From the NCBI GenBank assembly GCA_932294295.1, contig OW028576.1:44618247-44682246 (forward strand): DNA of 64,000 nucleotides, written 5' to 3'. The stretch is from Alitta virens. Its lineage: Eukaryota > Annelida > Polychaeta > Phyllodocida > Nereididae. Under the pieces are notes generated by a model. The model saw only the letters and a program-made list of their open reading frames with translations, did not search any database and had not been told where the DNA came from. The position numbers and the translations under genes were made by a program. Below, one piece after another: positions 1 through 10,006 of the stretch; position 1 is the stretch's first letter; the number at the start of each line of letters is the position of its first letter.

Positions 1-108
1 GAGGAGGTCTTACTCTCGATGCACTGCATTTGAAGGTGACTGATGTTCCCTCTCTGACTGGATCAGGTGGACTTGCTGACACCTTGAGATCACTTTCAGA
101 TGGAGTCA
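1..108 (-). CDS. Partial Ig-like (C2-type) exon, cut by window edge
   Basis: On the minus strand the exon begins at 108 after an acceptor (TTTTGCAG) and runs off the window. It is the duplicate of the complete C2 exon at 42360-42680 and reads in the same phase. Only the N-terminal strand region of the domain is visible. Whether this copy is still a working gene cannot be judged, since the V-set exon that lies upstream in the same block (1181-1537) has a damaged acceptor. Confidence 0.6.
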
Positions 109-591
109 CTGCAAAACAAATAAAGACATGCTTATTCAATATACTCTATTCAATATTGCAATATTCACTATTAAAACTGGTTTTTCTCCAGATTTAGTAT
201 ATTCAAATAATTTTAAAACTCACTATGTAAGCAAACCAAGTGATGACGTCACAATACTGAACAATGGATGATGATGCCAAATCTATTGTGTTCCCTATGT
301 TTTGGTCTGGATTTTCTCTCAATTATTGATTTATTTTTTGTAATTAATTCCTGATAGATTATGTGACACAAATTTAGTGTGCCTTGATTGAATAAGGTGA
401 TTTTCAACTATTTGATGAATTTTAAGAAAATTGTAATGTTGACAGTCTATGCAGGTTTAGCATAAATTTTCCCTATTGCCTGCTGCTACATTGTATTTCA
501 ATAACAAACACCTTCAGCAAATTCTGAGTGTTTCATTCGAAAATGTCCTTGCAAAATGTATATAGTTAGCAAGTAAGTAATTAAGTATGTA

Positions 592-781
592 CAGTCGGAC
601 CTTCCTATATCGCGCTTATAAATAACGCGAACCTCTCTTATTCGCAGTACCCGCATGTCCCCCTGGCTCGCCAAGCATGGATTATGTAATGTTATGCAAT
701 AGTCACAGTTTGGGTTCACTCGCCGGTTTACACACTGCCGTCATGCTATTGTCTTTGAACTGAGCATCTTAAGTGAATTGA
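592..781. mobile_element. Truncated MITE, copy of the element at 43068
   Basis: The sequence starts with CAGTCGGACCTTCCTATATC after a TA dinucleotide, exactly as the complete element at 43068-43827. Similarity runs for about 190 bp and then stops, so the internal part and right inverted repeat are missing here. This is a deletion specific to the left duplicate block. Confidence 0.6.
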
Positions 782-1180
782 GCATAAGAACATGCCACCC
801 ATATATAGTTATGAGACACTTTAAGATAAAGCAAACAGTGGTAAATTACATTAAAATAATATCAAATAGAACGATTTAAATATCAAATAGAACGATTTAA
901 ATGTAAATTATTAATTTGTAAAACTAATTTCTATAATGAAGCAAAATAAACTATGCATGCTTTAAATAGAAATCATTATAAGTTCAATCGGCAGTCCTTA
1001 AATAGTCATTAATAAGTTCAGCAAAAAATATATATATAAAATTTTTAAGCAAAAAAAAAAAGTATCCAATAGCAAGTGACGATTCAAAGAGAGATAGCAA
1101 GAGAAAATGCCATAACAAATTTAAGGCTTAATCAAGTAATTTATCTGCTAGACAGAGATATGAAATTCTTTATATCTTAC

Positions 1181-1537
1181 CTGTAATAACCAGCTGTGTT
1201 TCATTTTCGATGTTTCCTGATGCAGTGCTCTGAAATTTGCAGGTGTAGACATGGTCATCAGACACTCTTGTTTGAGGGATTTCCAATGCTCCTGTTGTGC
1301 CATCAATTGTAGCTCTGCCTGACAAGTCTAACTTAGATTTCTGGACTTGATCTGATTTGTCATAAAAGGCCACTTTGTTTGAATTTGAATAATCTGCCTG
1401 GCTTGCCTTGAACCAGTTGAATATGGCATAATTCTCTTGTTCTGGATCGGGTACAAAACCAGGACAGGTCAAAATGGCTGCTCTCCCTTCGTCAACTGTC
1501 ACTGAAGTCACTAAAGTCACTGAAGTCACAAATTCCA
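1181..1537 (-). pseudogene. V-set Ig exon, left duplicate, acceptor mutated
   Basis: The open frame encodes a V/I-set immunoglobulin fold: a first Cys in ILTCPGF, a Trp in FNWFKAS, and the DDHVYTC motif with the second Cys near the end. The donor at 1180/1179 is intact (ACAG then GTAAGA). The acceptor seen in the other copy (TCTAG at 44546-44547) reads TCTGG here (1538-1539), so the normal 3' splice site is lost. An AG a few bases inside the exon (GACTTCAG) might substitute with loss of a few residues. The domain itself is uninterrupted, so it may be a silenced or alternatively spliced exon rather than a dead one. Confidence 0.65.
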
Positions 1538-2529
1538 CCAGAAAAGAAAACCAAGATGCACAAAATATTATAAACAGGTATATCAAGTTATCAATATCTA
1601 GTTAAAACGTACACAAAGGAGGAAATATTGATCTTTGGTTATCATCCATTGAATTAACAGTGTCTTACCACCACTTATGAATAAATAATCAGGTAGGTCC
1701 CACTACTGAATGATCAGGCAGACACCAATCTTCCAAATATTTACCAAAATTCAAATCAGCATTTTATCAATATTCACCTATTCACCCAACCATAATAGTT
1801 TAAAAAAAACTTAAGGAAACTAAATAAAAGCATAAGTTATGAGGGATTTAAGATCAAGTAAATGCTTTTAAAAATAAATAAAACAATACAAGTGTACACA
1901 GTACAGTATTTATTTGTGCAGAAAGTTGAACAAAGAAGATATATGAATAGCATAGGACACATTTATTATAACAAAGATATGTCCAAGTATAATTTTTTTT
2001 GTGAACACACACAAAAAAGCATCCAGTTTCAACTTCACCACATTGTGAATTTGTGAAAAAGAGAAAGCAAGAGAGAAAACACAATTTCTCCACCACACAT
2101 GAAGATAAGAAAATTCTTTGTTCAAACACTTAGAAATCTATGGCTAAATCAGGTAATTTCTCCACCAGACATAGAGAGAATATTTTCTGGGTATAGTGCA
2201 GTATAGCGGACCCAAATGTATGCCCATATTTGGCGTCCATCAAATATTAAAAAATATCACTATTTTTGCCAAAACTTGTTCTATCTCAGAAGAGGAATAA
2301 TACTTACGTACCACAGCAGGGGTAAAGAAAAAAATAAACGATGTCTTGTCATGAAGAGAGCAGTTGCTTTTTGTGATGTCATTCATTGAATTCAGGGATA
2401 TGACGTCATAGGCATGACAGAAAGGCTCGCTACATAAGGTCATAAATTTTGGTCCGCTATACTGTACTTTTTCCTATTTTCTTTGTTAAAAAACACATAG
2501 ATCATTTCATGATGACGTACTAGTAATAA

Positions 2530-2775
2530 ATATCAAGCTCTTTTTCATTCAGTATGGTTCCTGTTGCAGTGCTCTGAAAGTAGCAGGTGTAGACAGGATC
2601 ATCAGACACTCTTGTTTGATGGATTTCCAATGCTCCCGTTGTGCCATCAATTGTAGCTCTGCCTGACAACTCACCCTTTGAGTTCTAGACTCCATCTGCT
2701 TTTTCATAGAAGACCACTCTGCTATGATCTGATATATTTGACTGGCTAGCCTTGAACCAGTTGAATTTGGCATAT
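2530..2775 (-). pseudogene. Degenerate V-set Ig exon
   Basis: This minus-strand stretch is closely similar to the V-set exons at 1181-1537 and 44201-44545 (the regions reading GTTGAAL/I-FGISL and the DD-V-TC end are recognisable), but it carries an in-frame stop (from CTAGACTCC on the plus strand) and loses its N-terminal strands at about 2775. It has a counterpart at 45247-45460 in the right duplicate block. Confidence 0.6.
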
Positions 2776-3770
2776 CTCTATAAAGGTACATATATCAGCA
2801 CGTTCACCAACTAAAGCCTGAGTCCGCTTTTCACAATTGTTTTTCCATCTATTTATGTTCCATGTCATTAATGCAAGAGTAACTGAAGAATACACTTTTT
2901 TTTTAAAAAGATGATTTGTTAAAGAGGGCCTTGAGCAATTTTGGGGTAAAATTAGAAATGTTTACCTTAAAAACAACTTTAGACCTACAGATCTATGCTA
3001 GTGGAAATGTTTGGTAATTTCACACATTTTGCTACCAAAACATATCCGCTATCATAGATCTAAGTAAAAATTTCTAATTTTACCCCAAAATGGCATGAGG
3101 CCTTCTTTAAAAAATCATCTTTTTTAATTTTTCTTTTATTCTTCAGCGGCTGTGCTAAAAGATAAACGGAAAAGTGCAGTATATATATGACCATATTTAT
3201 AAGCCACGATGAAGACGTCAAATGCTTGAATTTAATATGTGACATCACAAATAAATGGTGGCAGTGATCATTTTCAAGAATGAAGTTCATTATTGTTTTT
3301 TATTTATTTTTTAAACTCCCCCTAATCTACCCATGTGTTAATATTGTGTGCCACAATGAAATTTCGTAAAAAATACTGATTATTTTCATACTTTATGGAT
3401 GTCAAATATGGGCAAAAATTTGGTTCCGCTATACTGCACTAAACCCAGATAAACTAATTTTTAACTAATTTTATGCCGTAGTCTGTTTGTTTACCCTATT
3501 ATGTGGCTGTATTCAATTTCAAGGTTTTTGAGACCAGATTAGTCAAATCAGAAATTATTTCTGCTCACCAGCGCTTGGATTAAAGAGGCCTATTGTTTAG
3601 AGGGAGTTATTTATAGATGAGTTTTTAATCTTCTCTTGAAGCCATCATTCTAAAATATCTATTGAAGGCCCATCAGTAGTCCATAGCCAATACCTGTGAC
3701 ATATTCAATAATCAAAACAATACATAATTATTTCCAGGATGCAAAGTCTCACACCACATTAGATCTTCAG

Positions 3771-3776
3771 TATGGT
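3771..3776. repeat. Target-site duplication, left copy (TATGGT)
   Basis: The hexamer TATGGT lies directly before the left TIR and is repeated exactly after the right TIR at 21740-21745. Six base pairs is the expected target duplication of Polinton integrases. The homologous unoccupied position in the other duplicate block reads TGTGGT (45895-45900). Confidence 0.95.
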
Positions 3777-4047
3777 AGTAGTTAGAATGCTACTATAAAA
3801 CGTAGCTTCTGGTGGCCCCCGACAGGCGGTGCTAGTGGTACCTATGACGGTGGCCGCTAGGTGGCGCTTCGACGATATGTATGGATGTCATGCCTCGAAT
3901 GGGTGCCCGAGGGTCTAACCCGTCCTCTTTGCATGACCGATGAACCAGTGGAACCCCGCGGGCTATAGTGTGATTACTATAGAAGATGCGGAATGCCGTG
4001 GGCTATAGCTTGATTACTGTAGAGGACGTGAGAAGTGTGACAATCCT
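3777..4047. repeat. Left terminal inverted repeat of Polinton
   Basis: Its first 205 bp match the reverse complement of 21535-21739 with only about three mismatches. After a 93-bp stretch present only on the right side, the match resumes up to CAATCCT at 4047. It contains a CTCF-like motif at 3854-3868 and a related GACAGGCGGTGC motif just before it. Confidence 0.95.
3854..3868 (+). promoter_or_regulatory. CTCF-like motif in left TIR
   Basis: CCGCTAGGTGGCGCT fits the animal CTCF core consensus CCRSYAGRKGGCRSY throughout. Mirror copy at 21648-21662 in the right TIR. Function is inference from the motif only. Confidence 0.45.
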
Positions 4048-4649
4048 GGAATTATTGTTTTCGAGTAATGATCTATCTGGCACTTATTTGTACCATTCTT
4101 GAGCTTCCTAAGTTGACGACAGGTGGTGCTAGTGGCCTGATGTTATATAGTACGTGATAGGTATAACAATGTATAGAACTATTGTTTCGGTTTGTATGTG
4201 AAAGGTTGAAGAATGAATCATCTTTCACTCATGTTGAAGAATAATACTGCAAGAGTGATATATGTACCAATAGAACAACTTTGCACAATTTGCACAATTC
4301 CTTCCTGTTTCTTAAAACATAATAGTAATAAAGGTTAATTCAGATGTAGTAAGAGTGTTCAGAATACAACATACTATTGACTGATATATAAGTGAACGAG
4401 TGGGGGCTTCTTGTGAACCTCTCTCTGTATAGACTGCTAACATGATTTAATGACCACTAGATGGCAGTTATGGTTGCAGATTATAACAGCAACAGGTGGC
4501 GCCCCCCTTCATAGTTCAAGAATAAGACCCTTGCTTTCAAGCATAACAGGATGAATAATACGCTGATGTCGCACTACATGCATCAGTTGAGAACAGTCAA
4601 GACAATAGATGCACCGTAGAATAATACAGACAACCAGTCTAAGATTAAC
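4048..4649. other. Left subterminal region, no gene seen
   Basis: No convincing reading frame. It holds further CTCF-like motifs: 4115-4130 (TIR-related GACAGGTGGTGC), 4454-4468 (CCACTAGATGGCAGT, a full consensus match) and 4489-4503 (GCAACAGGTGGCGCC). A TATATAAG at 4385-4392 could be the TATA box of the following gene. This is inference only. Confidence 0.4.
4454..4468 (+). promoter_or_regulatory. CTCF-like motif, subterminal
   Basis: CCACTAGATGGCAGT matches every position of the CTCF core consensus. It lies upstream of the first rightward gene. Confidence 0.45.
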
Positions 4650-5078
4650 ATGTCATACACAATAGGATGGTACGTTTTTTCGTATCCTGATTGTGAGGAT
4701 CCTAAATGTTTAACACTATTGTACAACTCAGAGAATGTGTTCACATCTTTAAATGAGTGTATAAGTGATTATTATCTATCAGGCGCGCCAGCTAAATGTA
4801 TGGAACAATGTTCAGACTGGGTTGTTAAATTTTATGCCTTAGGTGATTGCAAACGTGCGCCAACAGAGACATATAATCTCACATGGGTTGCATATAACAT
4901 TGTACCGTGTTTAATGTGTGCTGAAGAACATTACATAGAGGTAGTAAGGAGTAACGAATCCTTTACTGATCTTATTATATGTTTAAAGAACTATCATGAC
5001 AACCTTAATATTGATAAATATGATCCTATACGTAAAACTGTTGTTAATGTTGAAGTTAGTCGTCATAATCATTATTAA
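4650..5078 (+). CDS. Cys-rich hypothetical Polinton protein, 142 aa
   Basis: An uninterrupted frame starts with ATG at 4650. The predicted protein has about ten cysteines spread over residues 15-115, is rich in Tyr and Asn, and has no clear signal peptide or transmembrane helix. I do not recognise the family. It is the first gene of the rightward block; a possible TATA box sits at 4385 and a polyadenylation signal (AATAAA) follows at 5285-5290. The even Cys spacing suggests a disulfide- or zinc-stabilised small domain. It does not show the His/Cys layout of an adenain-type protease. Confidence 0.5.
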   Translation: MSYTIGWYVFSYPDCEDPKCLTLLYNSENVFTSLNECISDYYLSGAPAKCMEQCSDWVVKFYALGDCKRAPTETYNLTWVAYNIVPCLMCAEEHYIEVVRSNESFTDLIICLKNYHDNLNIDKYDPIRKTVVNVEVSRHNHY

Positions 5079-5500
5079 GGAACCAGCGGTTACGACATGT
5101 TATCAACATATAAGGTTAGTTATATATATTGTTATGATATTATCTACCAATCTGCTATGTTATGGTACTACTACCACCACTACTACTATTGTTTCAGAAC
5201 TACTACTCATGGGACACACCACGGAGGGGATATATATAACAAGACAACGTCAACAAATCATATTATGCACTGTACACTAATGTTAATAAAGAGCACCAAT
5301 CGTACACACTACTCTGTGTTGTTACACATATATCTACAGGTATACTGAGATGTCAGTGTGCGATTAGTACATCACAGGAGCCATCGCTTAGAATGTGTTA
5401 TTAAGACTGTAATAGGCTTCTATTTGTCATAACTGTCTTTGGTATTGTTAACATAACAAGCAGTAAGGATATAATAACACAGATTGTCTACATGTAGATT
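5079..5500. other. Intergenic region with polyA signal
   Basis: Two short overlapping frames here have repetitive composition (ACTACTACC, TATA runs) and look non-coding. AATAAA at 5285-5290 probably ends the 4650 transcript. The remainder presumably holds the integrase promoter; no clear element is seen. Confidence 0.4.
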
Positions 5501-6631
5501 ATGGCACAAACCGCATCAATAGATCAGTTTTTGAGTGGTATCTATTACACAATAGGTCAACCTAGTAGTTATTCAGGTGTAAGAAAATTATGGAGTGAAG
5601 TAAAGAAGAGACAATCTAAGCCTCGAGGCATCACTTTAACAGTTGTGAGTAAATGGTTGAAGGAGCAGACGACGCATAATATACATAGCACACCCAAGAC
5701 AATATTTAGTACTGAACATATAATAGTGGAACATATTGATGAACAATGGGATAGCGATATCATCCAGATGGATCAATTAGCCCAATATAATAGAGGATAC
5801 AAATACATCTTAATATGTATAGATATTTTTTCACGCTATGCATGGGCACGTCCGCTTAAGTTTAAAAAGTCGACGGATGTTACGATAGCATTTACAGATA
5901 TTGTTAAGATGTCTGGTAGGATATGCAAGACTATACGTACTGATCAAGGTGGAGAGTATACTGGGGCCTCCTTTCAAAGAATGTTGCACAACAAAGGTAT
6001 TAATCACATGATAGCGTATGGACGCCACAAAGCGTCTTACAGTGAACGCTTTAATCGCACATTAGAAAACAAACTGTTTAAGTATTTTTATGAACAGCAG
6101 ACAGCAATGTACATAGACATTCTGGATGATGTCATGTTTAGCTATAATAACACAATCCATCACTCTATTAACATGGCGCCTGCTACTGTTAACACAGCAA
6201 ATGCTCATACTATATATGAACAAGTGTACATACCCATACTTAACAGATGGGCTAACACACCAGTCAAGTTCACTATAGCTCTAGGTAGTTTGGTTAGACT
6301 GAGCTTATACACTGCACCCTTTTCACGAGGCTATCATGAGAAGTGGACTGAGGAACTATTTACAGTCTGTAATCAAATTCCATCACACCCCCCTAGATAT
6401 AAAGTACAGGATCTCAATGGTGACAGTATCAAAGGGTCCTTCTACACAGAGGAGTTACTAGTAGCATCTGTTCAAAACATAAATGATATAACATATAAAA
6501 TTGACAGAGTTCTAAAGACTAAAACTGTTAGAGGTCACAAACTCAGTCTTGTTAAATGGTATGGTTATTCTGACAAGTTTAACACTTATATACCCACAGC
6601 ATCTATTCGTCATTACAAAGGTAAAATATAA
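5501..6631 (+). CDS. INT: Polinton retroviral-type integrase with chromodomain, 376 aa
   Basis: Catalyses insertion of the element's ends, making the 6-bp target duplication. The RVE (DDE) core spans about residues 75-240: a first Asp at 86 in the W-x-x-D context, Asp148 in the TDQGGEY motif, and Glu182 in the SERFNRTL motif, with 33 residues between the last two. The C-terminus (about 330-370) is chromodomain-like, with the LVKWYGYSDKFNTYIP pattern including the aromatic cage region, which may steer insertion toward modified histones. N-terminal features (GSY-like G-V-R-K-L and a KWL helix) match Polinton integrases. The stop TAA overlaps the next start (TAATG at 6629-6633). The gene is intact. 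Confidence 0.93.
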   Translation: MAQTASIDQFLSGIYYTIGQPSSYSGVRKLWSEVKKRQSKPRGITLTVVSKWLKEQTTHNIHSTPKTIFSTEHIIVEHIDEQWDSDIIQMDQLAQYNRGYKYILICIDIFSRYAWARPLKFKKSTDVTIAFTDIVKMSGRICKTIRTDQGGEYTGASFQRMLHNKGINHMIAYGRHKASYSERFNRTLENKLFKYFYEQQTAMYIDILDDVMFSYNNTIHHSINMAPATVNTANAHTIYEQVYIPILNRWANTPVKFTIALGSLVRLSLYTAPFSRGYHEKWTEELFTVCNQIPSHPPRYKVQDLNGDSIKGSFYTEELLVASVQNINDITYKIDRVLKTKTVRGHKLSLVKWYGYSDKFNTYIPTASIRHYKGKI

Positions 6632-7056
6632 TGTTTGTGTACATATCATCTGATGTCGATAAGGAGAACTACTTTCCTGGTAATACACCAACATCATTCA
6701 GAGTTAAACTACCTGGTAGGGTAACATTCATACCCCAGGGGAAATGGGAAGTTGCTTTGTTAGACATAGATTTACCTAGACCTGTCGATAAGTATAATGC
6801 TATATATATAACTATTAACTCGTCTATATGTAAACCTAGCCCCGTTAATGCTACACTGTCGCCTATTTTAAACAGAGTGTACTTCAACCAAATTAACAGA
6901 GGCGCACCTGTATTTTTTGATAATCCTCGCTATGTACCTCTATACGTTGACAGTTTAGACATTATAGATATATATTTAACAGACAACAATGGTATATATC
7001 CATCATTCAAACAAGGGAAGGTCAACGGAACACTACACTTCAGGCTAATACCTTAG
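6631..7056 (+). CDS. Probable Polinton minor capsid (penton-type single jelly-roll) protein, 141 aa
   Basis: The gene starts on the last base of the integrase stop codon. The N-terminal half shows the pattern F-P-x-NTPTSFRVKLP followed by KWEVALLDIDLP, which I associate with the small beta-rich virion proteins of Polintons proposed as penton/minor capsid subunits. The C-terminal half is beta-rich (PRYVPLYVDSLDIIDIYL, NGTLHFRL). The length is short for a penton but usual for this Polinton family. Position just upstream of the capsid gene agrees. Assignment rests on pattern recall, not a search; another virion structural role is possible. Confidence 0.6.
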   Translation: MFVYISSDVDKENYFPGNTPTSFRVKLPGRVTFIPQGKWEVALLDIDLPRPVDKYNAIYITINSSICKPSPVNATLSPILNRVYFNQINRGAPVFFDNPRYVPLYVDSLDIIDIYLTDNNGIYPSFKQGKVNGTLHFRLIP

Positions 7057-7089
7057 GTGTGTGGATAGTTTACGAATTACAGCTACATT

Positions 7090-7536
7090 ATGACTGATAA
7101 TATAAAGTATCACTCTATTAATAAGGGTGTAGATTATGACATTTTACTGAAACATTTCAAGGGTCAGGCAGAGGGTGCAACAGCACCGTATCTTACCAGT
7201 TCACGTTTTCATAACAAAAGGACTTACGCTAATTCACACACACACCGCATAATTATTGTTAATAAGCCGAGAAATACTAAGACTACAAACGATACAGATA
7301 TAAGTGCTATCGATGTTATTGATCCTACAGAGGCGCAACGTCTTAGGGCCTTGAACGATTTAGAAGTTGCAGCTACTAATATAACTACTGAACAAAAGAC
7401 GCACCCTGCTCATTCTGTCATGAGTAGAGCTAACAGTAAGAGACACACAATACATAAGACATCTGCAGAAAAGAGAAAGAAGTTGAAGAAGACTGTTGAT
7501 AAGGTTATACAACGTGCCAAGGACGTGTTTGATTAA
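7090..7536 (+). CDS. Basic hypothetical virion-type protein, 148 aa
   Basis: The frame starts at ATG 7090, 33 nt after the penton-type gene, and stops 12 nt before the capsid start. The middle is low-complexity and polar; the C-terminus (about 120-148) is a strongly basic amphipathic segment (SAEKRKKLKKTVDKVIQRAK). That layout fits a DNA-condensing core or scaffold protein, but this is inference from charge and position. I do not recognise a named family. Confidence 0.5.
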   Translation: MTDNIKYHSINKGVDYDILLKHFKGQAEGATAPYLTSSRFHNKRTYANSHTHRIIIVNKPRNTKTTNDTDISAIDVIDPTEAQRLRALNDLEVAATNITTEQKTHPAHSVMSRANSKRHTIHKTSAEKRKKLKKTVDKVIQRAKDVFD

Positions 7537-7548
7537 TAATTGATAACT

Positions 7549-8964
7549 ATGAGTCAGGAAGTGTTAGAGGATGCCTATATAGGTTATTCTGAGGAATTAG
7601 CTATTTTCCAGAAACCTATCCATAATGTCGGTATCAAGAATACATATGTAACAACATTCTATCCTGTAAACGACTTTTCAACACAAGGTGTTATCCAGTT
7701 CCATGTGAACAATAATAGTAGTAACTACCTAGATTTACGTAGAACAAGACTTAATATTACATGTAAAATAGTGAGGCAGAATGGGGATAAGATTGAACCT
7801 GTGACTGTAGCAAGCGGTAGAGGTAAGAGATCAAAAGATACAGAAGACACAAGCACTACGGCTAGCACTGCTGCAACTACAACACCAGATAACAAGGCTT
7901 CGGTTGGAGTTGTTAACAACTTTATGCATTCAATGTTCAGTCGTGTTGATGTATCCCTACAGAACAAAGTGTTAACACACTCGGATGAGTCATACCCCTA
8001 TTTAGCTTATTTCAAAGCTTTACTACATACAAACAAGGAGTTAAAAGAAACTACACTACAAATGGGAATGTTTTACAAAGATACACCAGGCGAATTAGAA
8101 GATCCTAATTGGCAGCTGGGTGATAACAAAGGTTTGAACAAACGATCCAGTTTCTTTGCTAACTCTCATGAGGTTGATATGTCTGGCAATCTTTATTGTG
8201 ATGTTCTAGACATATATAAGTTTGTTCCAAATGGTGTGAGTTTAGGTATCACCTTATATCCTAGCACACCAGAGTTTTGTTTAATGGCTCCAGAGGTAAC
8301 AGTAGGTGCCTACAAAGTGCAGATTACTAAAGCTTCTCTTAGTGTTTCAATGGTAGAGGTGATTCCTGAAATATTGGTTTCGCATGCAGAAATAATGCAA
8401 AATAAACCTGCCATATTCCCCTACATTAAAACCGAAGTTAAAAAATTTACACTAGGTAAAGGACAATTTTCATGCACTGTTAATGATCCATTTACCGGTC
8501 GTGTACCTTGTGAATTGGTTTGTGGCCTTGTGACAGACGTGAGTAACCATGGTACACTGTTTACCAATCCGTTTATGTTTGAGCATACATCTCTCAACTT
8601 TATTCAAGTCACGGTAGATGGTCATGATTTAGGTCAGGGGCCTATCGTGCCTATATATAAAAGCAAACTCGAGACAAGTTCATACATTGATGCATACAAA
8701 ACTCTTTGTGGTATCGAGTACAGTGACCACTTTAATCCTCTCTCTCGCGAGGAATATATGCAAGGTTACACATTTTATAGATTTGTTGCCGGGTCACAAT
8801 GTGATTCTAATAATGATGATATACTCCCTTTAAAACGTTCAGGCAACTTACGCATAAGTTTAAGGTTTTCTAATGCTTTGCCTGAGCCAACAACACTAAT
8901 TGTGTTTGCAAAGTTCCCTGCATCAGTTAAGATTGATAAATATCGAGGTGTTACCGACATATAG
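7549..8964 (+). CDS. MCP: Polinton major capsid protein, double jelly-roll, 471 aa
   Basis: I place the start at ATG 7549, since the upstream extension begins with TTG. The protein forms the hexon-like capsid shell in the Polinton/adenovirus lineage. Family-like features: an early GVIQFHVN... YLDLRRTRLNI segment of the first jelly roll, a Thr/Ala-rich disordered loop at about 95-125, FMHSMFSRVDVSLQNKV, a long mid-domain, and the closing GNLRISLRFSNAL ... KIDKYRGV segment typical of Polinton capsid C-termini. Length is within the family's range. The gene is fully open and is followed by the ATPase, the usual neighbour order. Confidence 0.85.
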   Translation: MSQEVLEDAYIGYSEELAIFQKPIHNVGIKNTYVTTFYPVNDFSTQGVIQFHVNNNSSNYLDLRRTRLNITCKIVRQNGDKIEPVTVASGRGKRSKDTEDTSTTASTAATTTPDNKASVGVVNNFMHSMFSRVDVSLQNKVLTHSDESYPYLAYFKALLHTNKELKETTLQMGMFYKDTPGELEDPNWQLGDNKGLNKRSSFFANSHEVDMSGNLYCDVLDIYKFVPNGVSLGITLYPSTPEFCLMAPEVTVGAYKVQITKASLSVSMVEVIPEILVSHAEIMQNKPAIFPYIKTEVKKFTLGKGQFSCTVNDPFTGRVPCELVCGLVTDVSNHGTLFTNPFMFEHTSLNFIQVTVDGHDLGQGPIVPIYKSKLETSSYIDAYKTLCGIEYSDHFNPLSREEYMQGYTFYRFVAGSQCDSNNDDILPLKRSGNLRISLRFSNALPEPTTLIVFAKFPASVKIDKYRGVTDI

Positions 8965-8998
8965 TTAGTTGATACAACATTGCTACTGGCGTAACATC

Positions 8999-9683
8999 AT
9001 GACGGAACCAGAGAATGCATGCTTAATACCTTTTAAACTCCCTCAAAATATATCAGTGCAAGGATCTACACAAGCAGGAAAAACGGAATTTGTCAAACGT
9101 TTACTCCTAAATTATAAGACAATGTTCACACCTCAGGTTAATAAGGTTATATATGTGTATTCTGTATGGCAGGACAAGTTCGATCATTTGGAAAGTACCT
9201 TAGGCGATATAATAGAGTTCAGAAAAGATATACCATCCAAAGAGTATTTAACAGGCTTGTGGGAGAAAACCAGAGCACACACTTTACTTGTTCTTGATGA
9301 TCAAATGAGTAATTTAAGTGACAGCCGCCAGGGTGCACATGTGGCTGAAATAGTGTGTGTCCTCAGTCATCATTGTAATGTTTCATGTATTATAACTTTA
9401 CAGGATATGTTTTTATGAAAGTAAAGCTGCTAGATTAATAAGTAGAAACTCACACTGTATCTGTCTTTTTCGCAATCATAGGAATGGTAGACAGGTGTCA
9501 GCGCTGGCAAGCCAAATTTTACCTGGTCAAACAAAATATTTTATGGATAGTTATGAACGAGCTACTAAGCGCAACTATGGTTATTTAATAATTGATCTAT
9601 CACCTAATGCTGATGGCAGGTATAAATTACGTTCTAATATCTTTCCAGGTGAGGAAACAGTTGTGTTTCTCCCGCAGTCATGA
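8999..9683 (+). pseudogene. ATP: Polinton genome-packaging ATPase, one frameshift
   Basis: FtsK/HerA-type ATPase that would pump DNA into the capsid. The start is ATG 8999. Walker A is at about residues 22-29 (GSTQAGKT) and Walker B at about 94-101 (TLLVLDD). Both are in the first open piece (to 9418). The frame shifts by one base in a run of five T at about 9411-9415 and the family-like C-terminal part (for example GYLIIDLSP) continues in another frame to 9683. The break could be a real inactivating change, programmed slippage on the T-run, or a sequencing error. The stop overlaps the next start (ATGA at 9680-9683). Confidence 0.85.
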
Positions 9684-10006
9684 AACTGATTAAAGAGAAC
9701 ATAACATTCTTAAAGGCTGTAGCATCGCTTAACAAGGACCAAGTTAAAGCTCTCTTGTCACATGTAAACAAGAATCAGATTCTGGTTGTAGCAGAAATAG
9801 CTAGAAATATACTTAATGGTGTTGTAGCACTCCCTCGTGAGTATAAAAGATCCCTCAAACTGTACAAACGTATCATTAGAGAATTATCTAACAACGACGC
9901 AACACTTAGTTCTAGGCGTTATTTAATACATAGTAAATCTGACGTTGTATCCCTGTTGATCAAAAGCGTACTTTCTAAACTTGTAACAGCTGTTGGTCAT
10001 GGCTGA
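9680..10006 (+). CDS. Small conserved Polinton protein, helical and basic, 108 aa
   Basis: The start ATG 9680 overlaps the ATPase stop. The sequence has the layout of a small protein I recall as common in animal Polintons and adintoviruses: an N-terminal helix (ENITFLKAVASLNKDQ), a conserved middle (EIARNILNGVVALP followed by KRSLKLYKRIIREL) and a hydrophobic C-terminal tail (VVSLLIKSVLSKLVTAVG). The hydrophobic amphipathic tail suggests a membrane-active or core role like adenovirus pVI/pX-type proteins; that role is inference. It overlaps the following gene by 8 nt. Confidence 0.65.
   Translation: MKLIKENITFLKAVASLNKDQVKALLSHVNKNQILVVAEIARNILNGVVALPREYKRSLKLYKRIIRELSNNDATLSSRRYLIHSKSDVVSLLIKSVLSKLVTAVGHG

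Larger units (their letters stand above)
1..3776. repeat. Left duplicate block, part 1
   Basis: This block aligns in the same orientation with about 42570-45900: shared C2 exon, MITE start, V-set exon, degenerate V-set exon and intergenic sequence. It continues at 21740 after the Polinton. Identity by eye is high but with many substitutions and indels. Between the exons I see no other gene; 2800-3770 contains only AT-rich intron or intergenic sequence. Confidence 0.85.
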
